Shown: piece after piece, positions 8,499 through 16,513 of the stretch
Layout: every line of letters begins with the position of its first letter
Numbering within the stretch: the stretch's first letter is position 1
DNA from: Actinomyces sp. oral taxon 170 str. F0386
GTDB taxonomy: Bacteria; Actinomycetota; Actinomycetes; Actinomycetales; Actinomycetaceae
Assembly (NCBI RefSeq): GCF_000195595.1
Contig: NZ_GL882540.1
Location: forward strand, 26,038 to 90,037
Direction of reading: 5' to 3'
Length of the DNA: 64,000 bases
The notes under the pieces: generated by a model
What the model was told of the DNA's origin: nothing
What the model saw: only the letters and a program-made list of their open reading frames with translations
Databases searched by the model: none
Position numbers and translations under genes: made by a program

Positions 8499-9812
8499 CT
8501 AGGAGTCGTCCTCGTCGTCGACGCGCACCATTGCCACCGGGTTGGTGACGGCGTCGGGCTCCGCGGGCTCGCGCTCCCCTGGTACCGGCGCCAGCCGGGG
8601 CGTGGCCGGCTCCACCAGCGGCGCGTCACCCACCTGGGCGGCCAGATCCTCCAGCATCGCCACCGCGTCATTGATGACCGGCTTGTCCCCGGTCCTCACC
8701 CCGTGCAGCAGCCAGCGCGCCAGGCTCAGCTCACTGACCAGCTCGGCCCGCTCGCGCAGGTGCCGGTCGACACCCTCGGAGCGGGCGATGTCGTAGGCGT
8801 CCTCGATGGAGTCCAGGCAGTCCACCGGCGCCGAGGAGTACACCCAGGCCAGGTCCTCAGCCGGGTCACCCACATGCGCCTGCGACCATCCGCGCACGGC
8901 CACCACCGTGCCCCCGGCCACCAGCACGTTCTCCTCGGCGAGATCGCCGTGGACCACTGTGGGGCGGAAACGCCACAGCGCCGTGTCCTCCAGAGCCTGC
9001 TCCCAGCGTCCCAGCAGGGTCGGCGGGGTCTTGCCGGTCGCAGCGGCGTCGTCCAGCAGGCTCAGCCAGCGCCGGCGTACCTCCTCGGCGTCATAGACCG
9101 GCATTCCCGCCTCGGAGATCACCGTCATCGCCAGCTCGTGGATCTCACCGAGGGCCTTGCCCAACCCCGCCGACATCCCCGGGCCCGGGCGGAGCGCCTC
9201 CACCGGGATCGGCTTGCCCTCCACGTGCGATCGGACCTGGACGTGGGCGCCCTGCTGGCGCAGGGACCCGGCGACGCGAGGCACGTCGAAGGAGAGCCGT
9301 CCGTCGTCGACGACCCGGCCGATGCGGCGCAGTACCTCGGCCTCCGCCTCCAGGGATGCGCCGACGGCGTCGGTGCGCGCCTCGTGGACCTCCCAGTGCC
9401 GACCCTGGGTGTCGATCACCCCGGTGATGTGCCGCTCCGGCGTCTCGGACTGCGGCAGCGCCAGCCGAGCCGGGTTGAGGCCGGCCACCGTGACCGTCGC
9501 CATCGCGGCCAGGGCCAGCGCGGAGTGGTGAGGACGAGGAGCCGCAGCGGGCTCGGACTGCGGAGCCGACTGGCTCTGCCGCGGTGGCCCGGCTGATGCG
9601 CCGGGCAGCGGTGCGACGACGACAGGAGCACGGTACTCGTCGTCATGACCTCCGGAGTGCTCAGTCCGGTGCCCGCTGCGCTCGTCGCGACTACCGGCAG
9701 CCGGAGCCGCAGCATGCTCGACGTCGGAGGCCGCCTCGTCGGTGAGGCTGCCGACACCGCCGTCGACGTCGGTGGTGCCGGGGGCGTCCGGGGACTGCGG
9801 AGGCTGTGACAT
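8499..9812 (-). CDS. Phosphotransferase-fold (APH-like) protein with altered metal-binding motif
   Basis: A 437-residue protein. The first roughly 95 residues are Pro/Ser/Gly-rich and disordered-looking. The remainder is an aminoglycoside/macrolide phosphotransferase-like kinase fold with catalytic loop HGDLAEENVL. The usual metal-binding segment ([IV]DW...GDPxxDLAW) instead reads VRGWSQAHVGDPAEDLAW, so the Asp corresponding to kinase DFG is missing while GDPAEDLAW is kept. It may therefore be an inactive or atypical kinase; antibiotic resistance should not be assumed. The start chosen is the ATG at 9812, about 20 bases after a TATAGG -10-like element. A longer reading from 9890 is possible. 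Confidence 0.75.
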   Translation of the reverse strand: MSQPPQSPDAPGTTDVDGGVGSLTDEAASDVEHAAAPAAGSRDERSGHRTEHSGGHDDEYRAPVVVAPLPGASAGPPRQSQSAPQSEPAAAPRPHHSALALAAMATVTVAGLNPARLALPQSETPERHITGVIDTQGRHWEVHEARTDAVGASLEAEAEVLRRIGRVVDDGRLSFDVPRVAGSLRQQGAHVQVRSHVEGKPIPVEALRPGPGMSAGLGKALGEIHELAMTVISEAGMPVYDAEEVRRRWLSLLDDAAATGKTPPTLLGRWEQALEDTALWRFRPTVVHGDLAEENVLVAGGTVVAVRGWSQAHVGDPAEDLAWVYSSAPVDCLDSIEDAYDIARSEGVDRHLRERAELVSELSLARWLLHGVRTGDKPVINDAVAMLEDLAAQVGDAPLVEPATPRLAPVPGEREPAEPDAVTNPVAMVRVDDEDDS

Positions 9813-10097
9813 GGTCCAACCGTAGGCGACAGGTCCTATATCTCGCAGGACAGCCGCGCCCGTCCGCTGGCGGCAAACGTCGAGAACCATGGGACCCCGC
9901 CCGACGAATCTGCAAGGCTCTCCGAGTTATCCACAGCCCTCGTTGAGATAGTGGCCATTTCGTGACCAGGTGGCCTAGAGTTTATGGGTGACATCGGTCA
10001 CCGACCGGCCGGTGTTCCGGGGTTCAACGCTGAACCCCCGCTGGTCGATCCTCAATCATCCTCCCCTTCCCATCCACAACACACGCTGAGAGGCATC
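9813..10097. promoter_or_regulatory. Divergent promoter region between the APH-like gene and the tad operon
   Basis: This gap holds the tad 5' region: TAGAGT at about 9976 could be a -10 box. A hairpin with arms GGGGTTCA (10019-10026) and TGAACCCC (10031-10038) lies in the untranslated leader. GAGAGG just before 10098 acts as ribosome-binding site. A single perfect DnaA-box match, TTATCCACA (9927-9935), is present. No gene is evident. Confidence 0.4.
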
Positions 10098-11348
10098 ATG
10101 GATGCTGCCGATCTTCTCCTGACGGAGGTCCGTGAGCTGGTCCGCGCTCGCGGAATCGACCCGCTCAAGGACACCTCAGACCTCGAGCGGCTTGTCGCCG
10201 AGGCCGAGGACGACTATCTGCGCCGCTCCGACGCCGGACTCGTCCCGCCGCTCATCGACCCCGATGGCTCTCGCTCACACGTGCTGGACTCCATGGCGGG
10301 CCTGGGACCGCTCCAGAGCTATCTCGACGACGAGTCCATCGAGGAGATCTGGGTCAACGCCCCCGGCCGTGTCTTCATCGCCCGCTCCGGGCGCCCCGAG
10401 CTGACCACCACGATCCTGGAGAGCGAGGACCTCACGGTCCTGGTCGAGCGGATGCTGAGGGCCTCCGGGCGCCGTCTGGACCTGTCCAGCCCCTTCGTCG
10501 ACGCCCAGCTGGCCGGGGGACAGCGCCTTCACGTCGTCATTCCGCCCATCACCTCTCAGCACTGGGCGGTCAACATCCGCAAGCACACCTCCCGGGCCTC
10601 ACGCACCAGCGACCTCGTGCGCATGGGCTCACTGACCAGTCAGGTGGCCGCCTTCCTCGACGCCTCCGTGCAGTCCGGACTCAACATCCTTGTGTCCGGG
10701 GCCACCCAGGCCGGGAAGACCACGATGGTCCGGGCGCTGGCCGGAGCCATCCCGGGCGGACAGCGGGTCATCTCCTGCGAGGAGGTCTTCGAGCTGGCCC
10801 TGCGGAACCGGGACTGCGTGGCCATGCAGACCCGCCCGCCCAACCTCGAGGGCGTCGGAGAGATCAGCCTGCGTCGCCTGGTCAAGGAGGCCCTGCGCAT
10901 GCGCCCCGATCGCCTCCTCATCGGAGAGGTGCGCGAGGCCGAGGCCCTCGATCTGCTGATCGCCATGAACTCCGGCCTGCCATCCATGTGCACATTGCAT
11001 GCCAACTCCGCGCGAGAGGCGGTTATCAAGATCTGCACTCTACCACTGCTGGCGGGGGAGAACGTCTCCAGCGACTTCGTGGTCCCCACTGTCGCCAGTG
11101 CTATCGACCTGGTCGTTCACCTCGACCTTGACCTCAGCGGGCGCCGCACCGTCAGGGAGGTCGCGGCTCTGTCCGGCCGGGTCGAGAACGGGGTCATCGA
11201 GCTCTCCGACGTCTTCCACCGTGACCCCACCGGCAACCTCGTGCGGGGCACGGGTGTCCCTGGAGCCGCCGAGCGCTTCAGCCGCGCCGGGCACGATCTC
11301 GCCGCCCTGTTGAGTGCTCGCCCCGCCACCGGTCAGGAGGTCTACTGA
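10098..11348 (+). CDS. tadA: Tad/CpaF-type pilus assembly ATPase
   Basis: A 416-residue member of the type II/IV secretion ATPase family (CpaF/TadA/VirB11). Walker A is GATQAGKTT near residue 201. An Asp box (CEEVFEL), Walker B region (RPDRLLIGEVREAEAL) and His box (CTLHANSARE) follow in the usual order. It powers assembly of Flp-type pili at the inner face of the membrane. The start is the ATG preceded by GAGAGG; an in-frame ATG 38 codons upstream lacks a ribosome-binding site and adds unconserved-looking sequence. Its stop overlaps the next start by one base. A TadZ/Ssd-type partner usually upstream in actinobacteria is absent. Confidence 0.92.
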   Translation: MDAADLLLTEVRELVRARGIDPLKDTSDLERLVAEAEDDYLRRSDAGLVPPLIDPDGSRSHVLDSMAGLGPLQSYLDDESIEEIWVNAPGRVFIARSGRPELTTTILESEDLTVLVERMLRASGRRLDLSSPFVDAQLAGGQRLHVVIPPITSQHWAVNIRKHTSRASRTSDLVRMGSLTSQVAAFLDASVQSGLNILVSGATQAGKTTMVRALAGAIPGGQRVISCEEVFELALRNRDCVAMQTRPPNLEGVGEISLRRLVKEALRMRPDRLLIGEVREAEALDLLIAMNSGLPSMCTLHANSAREAVIKICTLPLLAGENVSSDFVVPTVASAIDLVVHLDLDLSGRRTVREVAALSGRVENGVIELSDVFHRDPTGNLVRGTGVPGAAERFSRAGHDLAALLSARPATGQEVY

Positions 11349-12199
11349 TGGGCGCAATCGCCGGTCTCCTCGCAGGTGTGGGGATGCTACTCATCTGGAT
11401 GGCCTGCACCTCAGACCCGCCTCAGTGGCGCTCGCGGCGCTCTCGGCTCCTCGCCGACATCCTGGTTCAGGCCGGGGCCGGGCGTACCAGCCCCACGATG
11501 TTCGTCCTGGGATCGATCGGACTGGGCCTGCTCATCGGCCTGGTCTTCCTGGGGATGTCCCGGGCCTGGCCGGTGGCGGTCTCCTTCACCGCCATCTTCA
11601 CCGCGATCCCCTTCCTCGTCATCTCCTCGCGGGCTCGCAACCGTCGCACCCGTCTGCGCGAGGTGTGGCCGGAGGCCGTCGATACCCTCGTCTCTGGGGT
11701 GCGGGCCGGTATGAGCCTGCCGGAGGCTCTGACCAACCTCGGTGAGCGCGGCCCGGAGGTCGTCCGCCCCCAGTTCCGGGCCTTTGCCAGCGACTACGCC
11801 GCCACCGCCCGCTTCGACAGCTCTCTGGACCGGCTCAAGGCCCGCTTCGCCGACCCTGTCGCCGACCGGATCGTTGAGGCCCTGCGCCTGGCCCATGAGG
11901 TCGGTGGCACTGATCTGGGGACGCTGCTGCGTTCCTTGTCGCAGATGCTGCGCGAGGACATGCGCACCCGTGGAGAGCTTGAGGCCCGCCAGTCCTGGAC
12001 GGTCAACGGCGCCAAGGTCGCGGTCGCCGCCCCGTGGCTCGTCCTGGCGCTGCTGTCCACCCGAACCCAGGCCGCGGCCGCCTACGCCACCACGGCCGGC
12101 GCCGTCGTGCTTCTCATCGGCGCCGTCGTCTCGGTCGCCGCCTACCGGCTCATGCTGCGCCTGGGGCGGCTGCCAGAGGAGGAGAGGACACTGCGATGA
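11348..12199 (+). CDS. tadB: Tad pilus inner-membrane protein TadB (T2SS F family)
   Basis: A 283-residue membrane protein with hydrophobic segments near residues 3-18, 45-80 (two helices), 227-243 and 247-263. Between them lies a cytoplasmic T2SSF/GspF-type domain containing WPEAVDTLVSGVRAGMSLPEAL. TadB and TadC form the membrane platform on which the ATPase acts. The start codon shares a base with the tadA stop, and the stop overlaps the tadC start (ATGA), so translation is coupled throughout. Confidence 0.88.
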   Translation: MGAIAGLLAGVGMLLIWMACTSDPPQWRSRRSRLLADILVQAGAGRTSPTMFVLGSIGLGLLIGLVFLGMSRAWPVAVSFTAIFTAIPFLVISSRARNRRTRLREVWPEAVDTLVSGVRAGMSLPEALTNLGERGPEVVRPQFRAFASDYAATARFDSSLDRLKARFADPVADRIVEALRLAHEVGGTDLGTLLRSLSQMLREDMRTRGELEARQSWTVNGAKVAVAAPWLVLALLSTRTQAAAAYATTAGAVVLLIGAVVSVAAYRLMLRLGRLPEEERTLR

Positions 12200-13149
12200 C
12201 CACGATGAACGCGGCGCTTACCGGAGGGGGCGCGGGGCTGGTCGGGGCTGTCGGGATCCTGACCATCATCACGGCCCTCCGCCGACGCCGTCCCACCCTC
12301 ATGGCCAGGCTCGAACCCTACGTCCACCGGCAGCCCACCACATCGGGACTGCTGACCGCTCCAGCGGGGCTGGCCTCCGACGGACGAACCGTCGTCGGTC
12401 TGCTCATGGCCTCCACAGCCGGCACCCTCAACCTCGGACGGCTGCTCGACTCCCTGGGGTCGTCGGCCGACTCGGTGCGTCGGAGGCTGACGCGCTCCGG
12501 CTCGCCTCTCAGTCTCGACCAGTTCCGCCTTCAGCAGGTCCTGTGGTCGACGACGGCGCTCCTCCTGGTCCTGGCGGCTGGCGGGCTTGCGGCCCTGGTC
12601 AGGTCCGTCAACGTGCCCGCGCTCATCGTTCTTTCCCTCATGGCCACCGTGTCCGGGGCGGCCGCTCGTGACTGGTGGCTCAGCCGGGCTGTGGCGAAAC
12701 GACTCTCACGGATCGAGACCCAGCTGCCCGACGTGGTCGAGCTCCTCGCTCTGGCCGTCGGAGCCGGTCAAGGGCCGGTGGCCGCCATCGAACGCGTCGT
12801 CGCACTCGGACGAGGCGACCTCATCGACGAGCTGGGTACCACGCTGACTGATATCCGATCCGGCACGGTCCTGTCCACCGCGCTGGACCGCATGGAGAGG
12901 CGAGTCGGCTCCGTTCACGTCACTCGTCTGTGCGAGGCGATCGTCGTGGCCCTTGAGCGAGGCACACCGCTGGCTGAGGTCCTGCGCTCCCAGGCCACCG
13001 ACGTGCGCGAGGCGGCTCGTCAGGACCTCATGGAGGAGGGCGGCCGACGCGAGATCGCCCAGATGGTCCCCGTGGTCTTCCTCGTCCTGCCCATCACCGT
13101 CGTCTTCGCCCTCTTCCCAGGGCTGTTCGTCCTCAGGCTGGGGGTGTGA
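12196..13149 (+). CDS. tadC: Tad pilus inner-membrane protein TadC (T2SS F family)
   Basis: A 317-residue protein with an N-terminal membrane helix (about residues 9-27), two central helices (about 118-155) and a C-terminal pair (about 285-315). The T2SSF domain is marked by LPDVVELLALAVGAGQGPVAAI and later RREIAQMVPVVFLVLPITV. It pairs with TadB as the inner-membrane platform. The ATG at 12196 is used because it overlaps the tadB stop by four bases; earlier in-frame codons would run deep into tadB. Confidence 0.88.
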   Translation: MTTMNAALTGGGAGLVGAVGILTIITALRRRRPTLMARLEPYVHRQPTTSGLLTAPAGLASDGRTVVGLLMASTAGTLNLGRLLDSLGSSADSVRRRLTRSGSPLSLDQFRLQQVLWSTTALLLVLAAGGLAALVRSVNVPALIVLSLMATVSGAAARDWWLSRAVAKRLSRIETQLPDVVELLALAVGAGQGPVAAIERVVALGRGDLIDELGTTLTDIRSGTVLSTALDRMERRVGSVHVTRLCEAIVVALERGTPLAEVLRSQATDVREAARQDLMEEGGRREIAQMVPVVFLVLPITVVFALFPGLFVLRLGV

Positions 13150-13232
13150 GCGTATCCGTCGTCCCCGAATCTCAGGGTCCCCCCGTCCATTGTCCTGTCG
13201 ATCAGATTCCCACCTTCCTGCAAGGAGCAGTC

Positions 13233-13463
13233 ATGAAGCGCACACTCCGTCTCCAGTCCCGCCCGTCTCGTTCCGGTTCCAGGTCATGGTGGTCCGCCTG
13301 CCTGTCCCGGATCGATCTGCGCGACGAGCGCGGTGACGTCCCCGGCTGGGTGCTGGTCACCCTCATGACCGCCGGTCTCGTCGTGGCCCTGTGGACGGTT
13401 GCCGGCAGCACGCTGACCGAGGTCTTCCTCAACGCCATCGCGAAGGTGACGAGTGCGATCTGA
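13233..13463 (+). CDS. Flp-like prepilin candidate
   Basis: A 76-residue protein with a basic N-terminus (Arg-rich, residues 1-30), then LRDERGDVPGWVLVTLMT leading into a 20-residue hydrophobic helix. The size, the polar-to-hydrophobic boundary and the position after tadC match the major pilin slot of actinobacterial Tad loci. The cleavage context ERG followed by a hydrophobic helix resembles class III prepilins, but the canonical Glu at +5 is not obvious, so the pilin role is inferred from context. AAGGAG lies six bases before the ATG. The gap from tadC (83 bases) is the largest in the operon and may hold extra ribosome-loading or processing signals. Confidence 0.7.
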   Translation: MKRTLRLQSRPSRSGSRSWWSACLSRIDLRDERGDVPGWVLVTLMTAGLVVALWTVAGSTLTEVFLNAIAKVTSAI

Positions 13464-13926
13464 ACGGGCTCCTTATCGTGGTTCGGCACCGCCTCCGGGC
13501 CGCGACGTCCCCCGGCACCGGTGGTGCCGAGTGAGCGCCTGCAACGAGTCTGGTTCCGCCGTCGTCGACTTCGTCATGGTCGGCGCGCTCGTCATCGTCG
13601 TGTTCGTGGCGCTGCTCCAGGTCGCCCTGGGGGTCTACGCTCGCAACGTCCTCACCGACGCCGCCGGCGACGGCGCCCGCCGGGCCGCACTGGTCGGAGG
13701 TACCGAGGCCGAGGCGCGCCGGCGGGTGCAGACCCTGTCCGACGCCGCACTGCGTCGCGGTTACGTGGACACCGTGACCGTGTCACGGGTCCCCTCCGGA
13801 GACCTGACGATCGTTGAGGTGACGGTGAAAGCACCCTTTCCGCTCCTGGGACTCCTCGGGCCCGGAGGGACGCTGACAGTGACGGGGCGCGCGGTCGACG
13901 AGTCCTCCCTCATTCGAGACAAGTGA
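13453..13926 (+). CDS. tadE: TadE-like pseudopilin
   Basis: A 157-residue protein with a basic leader, then NESGSAVVDFVMVGALVI, the TadE-type prepilin motif (G/S before a hydrophobic helix with an acidic residue at about +5). An extracytoplasmic beta-rich domain follows, with AGDGARRAALVGG typical of TadE families. It is a minor pilin or assembly component exported through the Tad machine. The GTG start at 13453 lies inside the end of the preceding gene (11-base overlap). A GTG at 13531, just before the motif, is an alternative. Confidence 0.8.
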   Translation: MRSERAPYRGSAPPPGRDVPRHRWCRVSACNESGSAVVDFVMVGALVIVVFVALLQVALGVYARNVLTDAAGDGARRAALVGGTEAEARRRVQTLSDAALRRGYVDTVTVSRVPSGDLTIVEVTVKAPFPLLGLLGPGGTLTVTGRAVDESSLIRDK

Positions 13927-14502
13927 GTGCGGGTGATGTCCATGCTCTTCCCAAGGATCCTCAGACACCGTGTTGCTCCACGGTTCTCACTGGTGAGCCG
14001 GGTCCCCGCGATCCGCCAGGGGGAATGCCGGACAGGTCGAGGGCTCCGAGGCGCTCTTAAGGGTGCCGGTCGGGGTACCTGGGGAGTCCTGTACCGGGAG
14101 GAAGGCAACGCCATCGTCGAGTTCATCGGGTGGAGCGCTGTTCTCGTGGTACCCGTCCTCTACCTCGTGGTCACCCTCGCCCAGATCCAGGCCACCACCT
14201 TCGCCGTCGCCTCGGCTGCCGACGCGGCCAGCCGGGTGCTGGAGGTCGACGACTCGCCAGCCGCCATGGACAAGGCTCAGGTGGCGATGGGTCTGTCCTT
14301 GTCGGATCAGGGGGTCGACGCCGACCCGGCCGGGTCCTTGTCGGTCGTCTGTGCCCACGGCTGCGCCAGGGGGCGGGCTGCGATCGTCAAGGTCGCGGTC
14401 GGTGTGGACCTCCCGGGCTTCGCCTCTCTGGGGATCGGTCGCGACGTCGTCGTCGTGGACACCGAGCGCGCCATCACCCTGCCGGGCGAGGAGGAGCCGT
14501 GA
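13927..14502 (+). CDS. Second TadE/TadF-like pseudopilin
   Basis: A 191-residue protein with a long basic leader of about 55 residues, then EEGNAIVEFIGWSAVLVV, a prepilin-type motif entering a membrane helix, and a periplasm-facing domain with one Cys pair (VVCAHGCARG). This matches the second TadE-like protein in actinobacterial Tad loci. The GTG start abuts the previous stop. The stop overlaps the next GTG (GTGA). Confidence 0.75.
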   Translation: MRVMSMLFPRILRHRVAPRFSLVSRVPAIRQGECRTGRGLRGALKGAGRGTWGVLYREEGNAIVEFIGWSAVLVVPVLYLVVTLAQIQATTFAVASAADAASRVLEVDDSPAAMDKAQVAMGLSLSDQGVDADPAGSLSVVCAHGCARGRAAIVKVAVGVDLPGFASLGIGRDVVVVDTERAITLPGEEEP

Positions 14503-15005
14503 GCAGGAGACTGGGCCCAAGGATTACTCGGCGGCGGGTTCGCACACTGGTGCATCGGCTGCGCCGGGAGGAGGACGGCCAGACGCTTCTGCTGGGTGTC
14601 GGGCTCGTCTGTGTCGTCCTCGCGCTGCTGTTCGTCGCGGCCTCGGCCACGGCCATCTACCTCGATCTCAAGACCCTCACGTCGCTGGCGGACTCGGCAG
14701 CGGCGGCGGGGGCGGACGGTGTGGACGGGAGCCCGTACTACGGGGGCAACGGGACCGATGCTGCGCCGGGTGCTCTCACTGACGCCGCGGTCAGTGAGAG
14801 CGCGGCCGCGGACGTGTCGGCCCAACCGGTCGCTGCGAGACTGGAGGGAGTCACCATCGTCAGCGCTCGGGCCGCGGACGCTCAGACCGCCGTGGTGACG
14901 CTGCAGGCCCGCTCCCGTCCGCCTTTCCTGCCCTGGGGGATCATCCCGGCTGAGGGCTTCACCATCACTGCCACCGGATCGGCCCGGATGACGACGACGC
15001 AGTGA
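14499..15005 (+). CDS. TadG-like pilus assembly protein (Rv3654c-like)
   Basis: A 168-residue protein with a basic start and EEDGQTLLLGVGLVCVVLAL, a prepilin-like junction into a single membrane helix. An Ala-rich extracytoplasmic part follows (LADSAAAAGADGVDG), typical of TadG-related helicase/secretion-neighbourhood proteins in actinobacteria. GAGGAG lies just upstream of the GTG, which overlaps the preceding stop by four bases. It is the last gene of the Tad operon, and a 10-bp hairpin begins within its stop region. Confidence 0.72.
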   Translation: MSRRLGPRITRRRVRTLVHRLRREEDGQTLLLGVGLVCVVLALLFVAASATAIYLDLKTLTSLADSAAAAGADGVDGSPYYGGNGTDAAPGALTDAAVSESAAADVSAQPVAARLEGVTIVSARAADAQTAVVTLQARSRPPFLPWGIIPAEGFTITATGSARMTTTQ

Positions 15006-15025
15006 GCCTTCAGGACTCACTGCGT
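14997..15025 (+). terminator. Hairpin at the end of the tad operon
   Basis: ACGCAGTGAG at 14997-15006 pairs perfectly with CTCACTGCGT at 15016-15025, and the stop codon lies inside the left arm. There is no T run, so termination efficiency is uncertain. The position marks the operon end. Confidence 0.5.
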
Positions 15026-15079
15026 CGGAACTGGTGGATGGTTGGTTGTCGGCAGGAGGGGCCGGCGGAGCGGATACTG

Positions 15080-15478
15080 TCAGGCCTGCTCGACGAAGCT
15101 CGTCGAGATGGCGGGGGAGGGGCGTCGGTGCCAGTGCATCCGGGCCCGTAGCTCCTCCTTCTGCCTACGCGAGAGCTGGGCGATGTAGGCCCGCTTCACC
15201 GTGAACAGGATATTGATGCCCACCAGCAGGTAGAAGGCGTTGGCGATGACGCTGGGCCAGGCCCCGGAGCTCGCGCAGTTGATGGTCAGGAGCACGGAGC
15301 CGGTGATGTTGAGGGCCTGGTACTTGAGTGAATCGCCTGCGATCGTGCCCTTGGAGACCAGGAAGTAGGCCACGAGGAGCTCAGCGGCGCCGATCCAGCC
15401 GCCGAGGGAGATGAGGGAGGAGAGCACGTCGTTCACGGGGATGATTCTTGGATGCGCCTCGATGAAGGTCAATCGCAT
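15080..15478 (-). CDS. Small membrane protein, CBU_0592-like
   Basis: A 132-residue protein with three or four hydrophobic segments. The pattern LGGWIGAAELLVAYFLVSKG, then YQALNITGSVLL and GAWPSVIANAFYLLVGI resembles the CBU_0592-type membrane family, whose function is unknown. It is divergent from the LysR regulator and is a likely target of it. The start is uncertain: ATG 15478 lies inside a palindromic operator candidate, whereas GTG 15436 would give 118 residues and a more family-like N-terminus. Neither has a convincing ribosome-binding site. Confidence 0.65.
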   Translation of the reverse strand: MRLTFIEAHPRIIPVNDVLSSLISLGGWIGAAELLVAYFLVSKGTIAGDSLKYQALNITGSVLLTINCASSGAWPSVIANAFYLLVGINILFTVKRAYIAQLSRRQKEELRARMHWHRRPSPAISTSFVEQA

Positions 15479-15496
15479 CTCTCTGCATGAGAGATG
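15476..15496. promoter_or_regulatory. Perfect palindrome in the LysR divergent promoter
   Basis: CATCTCTC at 15476-15483 and GAGAGATG at 15489-15496 form a perfect 8-bp inverted repeat around TGCAT. It lies 12 bases before the LysR start codon and at the start of the divergent membrane-protein gene. This is the usual position for LysR-type autoregulation. Confidence 0.5.
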
Positions 15497-15508
15497 TAGT
15501 TTTACTTC

Positions 15509-16420
15509 ATGCATGTACTGCCTCAGAGACTCTCGGTTCTATTGGCCGTCCACCGGGCCGGGGGAGTCGTCGCAGCGGCGGATCTCCTTCACATCACGCC
15601 GTCTGCCGTGTCCCAGCAGATTCGCCTCCTGGAGCGCGAGTGCGGTGCGCGGGTCCTGGATCGCACACCGACCGGAGCCGTGCTCACCGCGGCCGGGAAG
15701 GTCCTGGCCGACGCGGCCGAGCGCATTGAGGACGAGCTGACCACCGTGCGCCGCGAGCTGGCGGACCTGGACGACTCCATCCCCTCCGGCGTGGTGCGTG
15801 TGGGGAGCTTCGCCTCCGCCGTCCGTGCGCTCCTGCTGCCCCTGCTGTCCTCACTGGCGACCACCAGCCCGGAGCTGGAGGTCATCGTCGAGGAGGCCGA
15901 GGAGCGCAGCGCCCTGTCCCGGCTGCGCCGCGGTGAGCTCGACCTGGTCCTCATTGAGCGGGACGAGCACACGCTACCGGCCGCTCCCCGGGGCATGGCC
16001 GACATCCCGCTGCTGGACGAGTCCTGGCTCGTCGTCGTACCCGCCGAGCAGGCGACCCCCTCCACCCTGGCGGACCTGGTGCGGGCCACCTGGATCGACC
16101 TGGCCCCGGGGACCGCGGGCGCCTTCGCCCTGGACCGTCTGGAGCGCCAGCTCGGGACACCGCTGACGATGCGGCACGTCGCCTACGACTACGACGTCGT
16201 CCTGGCCATGGTCAGTCAAGGCCTGGGGTGCGCGCTCCTGCCCGAGCTGGCCGTCTACTCCGGCCTCGTCCCCGACGAGCTCAGCGTGGTGCGCCTGCCC
16301 GGACTGGGCGTGCGCCAGCTGGTGGTGCGCCACCGCTCGACCCGCACCGAACCGAGCCCTGCGACGCGTGCGGTGCTCGATACGCTGCTCACTCAGGCCC
16401 AGGCGCTTGAGCTGGGGTGA
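15509..16420 (+). CDS. LysR-family transcriptional regulator
   Basis: A 303-residue LTTR. The N-terminal winged helix-turn-helix reads RLSVLLAVHRAGGVVAAADLLHITPSAVSQQIRLLE, given here as a helix pair at residues 7-45 with the recognition segment TPSAVSQQI. The C-terminal half is a periplasmic-binding-like effector domain (about residues 90-300). It probably controls the divergent small membrane gene through the palindrome between them. The effector is unknown. The ATG is preceded by no clear ribosome-binding site. Confidence 0.88.
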   Translation: MHVLPQRLSVLLAVHRAGGVVAAADLLHITPSAVSQQIRLLERECGARVLDRTPTGAVLTAAGKVLADAAERIEDELTTVRRELADLDDSIPSGVVRVGSFASAVRALLLPLLSSLATTSPELEVIVEEAEERSALSRLRRGELDLVLIERDEHTLPAAPRGMADIPLLDESWLVVVPAEQATPSTLADLVRATWIDLAPGTAGAFALDRLERQLGTPLTMRHVAYDYDVVLAMVSQGLGCALLPELAVYSGLVPDELSVVRLPGLGVRQLVVRHRSTRTEPSPATRAVLDTLLTQAQALELG

Positions 16421-16500
16421 TGCCCCGCGGCCGGCGGGCCGGGACCAACAGGACCGACGGGCCCGATCCGCCCCGACGGCGCCCCCGGTGGGTTCTGCCG

Positions 16501-16506
16501 TAGACT
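16501..16506 (+). promoter_or_regulatory. -10 box TAGACT, predicted leaderless prfB start
   Basis: TAGACT ends seven bases before the GTG start of prfB at 16514, with no Shine-Dalgarno sequence between. This spacing is characteristic of leaderless actinobacterial genes. Confidence 0.55.
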
Positions 16507-16513
16507 CCCCTTC

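Noticed and set aside
9927..9935. Perfect DnaA box TTATCCACA
   Set aside because: A single copy with no AT-rich unwinding element or dnaA/dnaN neighbours; not evidence for an origin.
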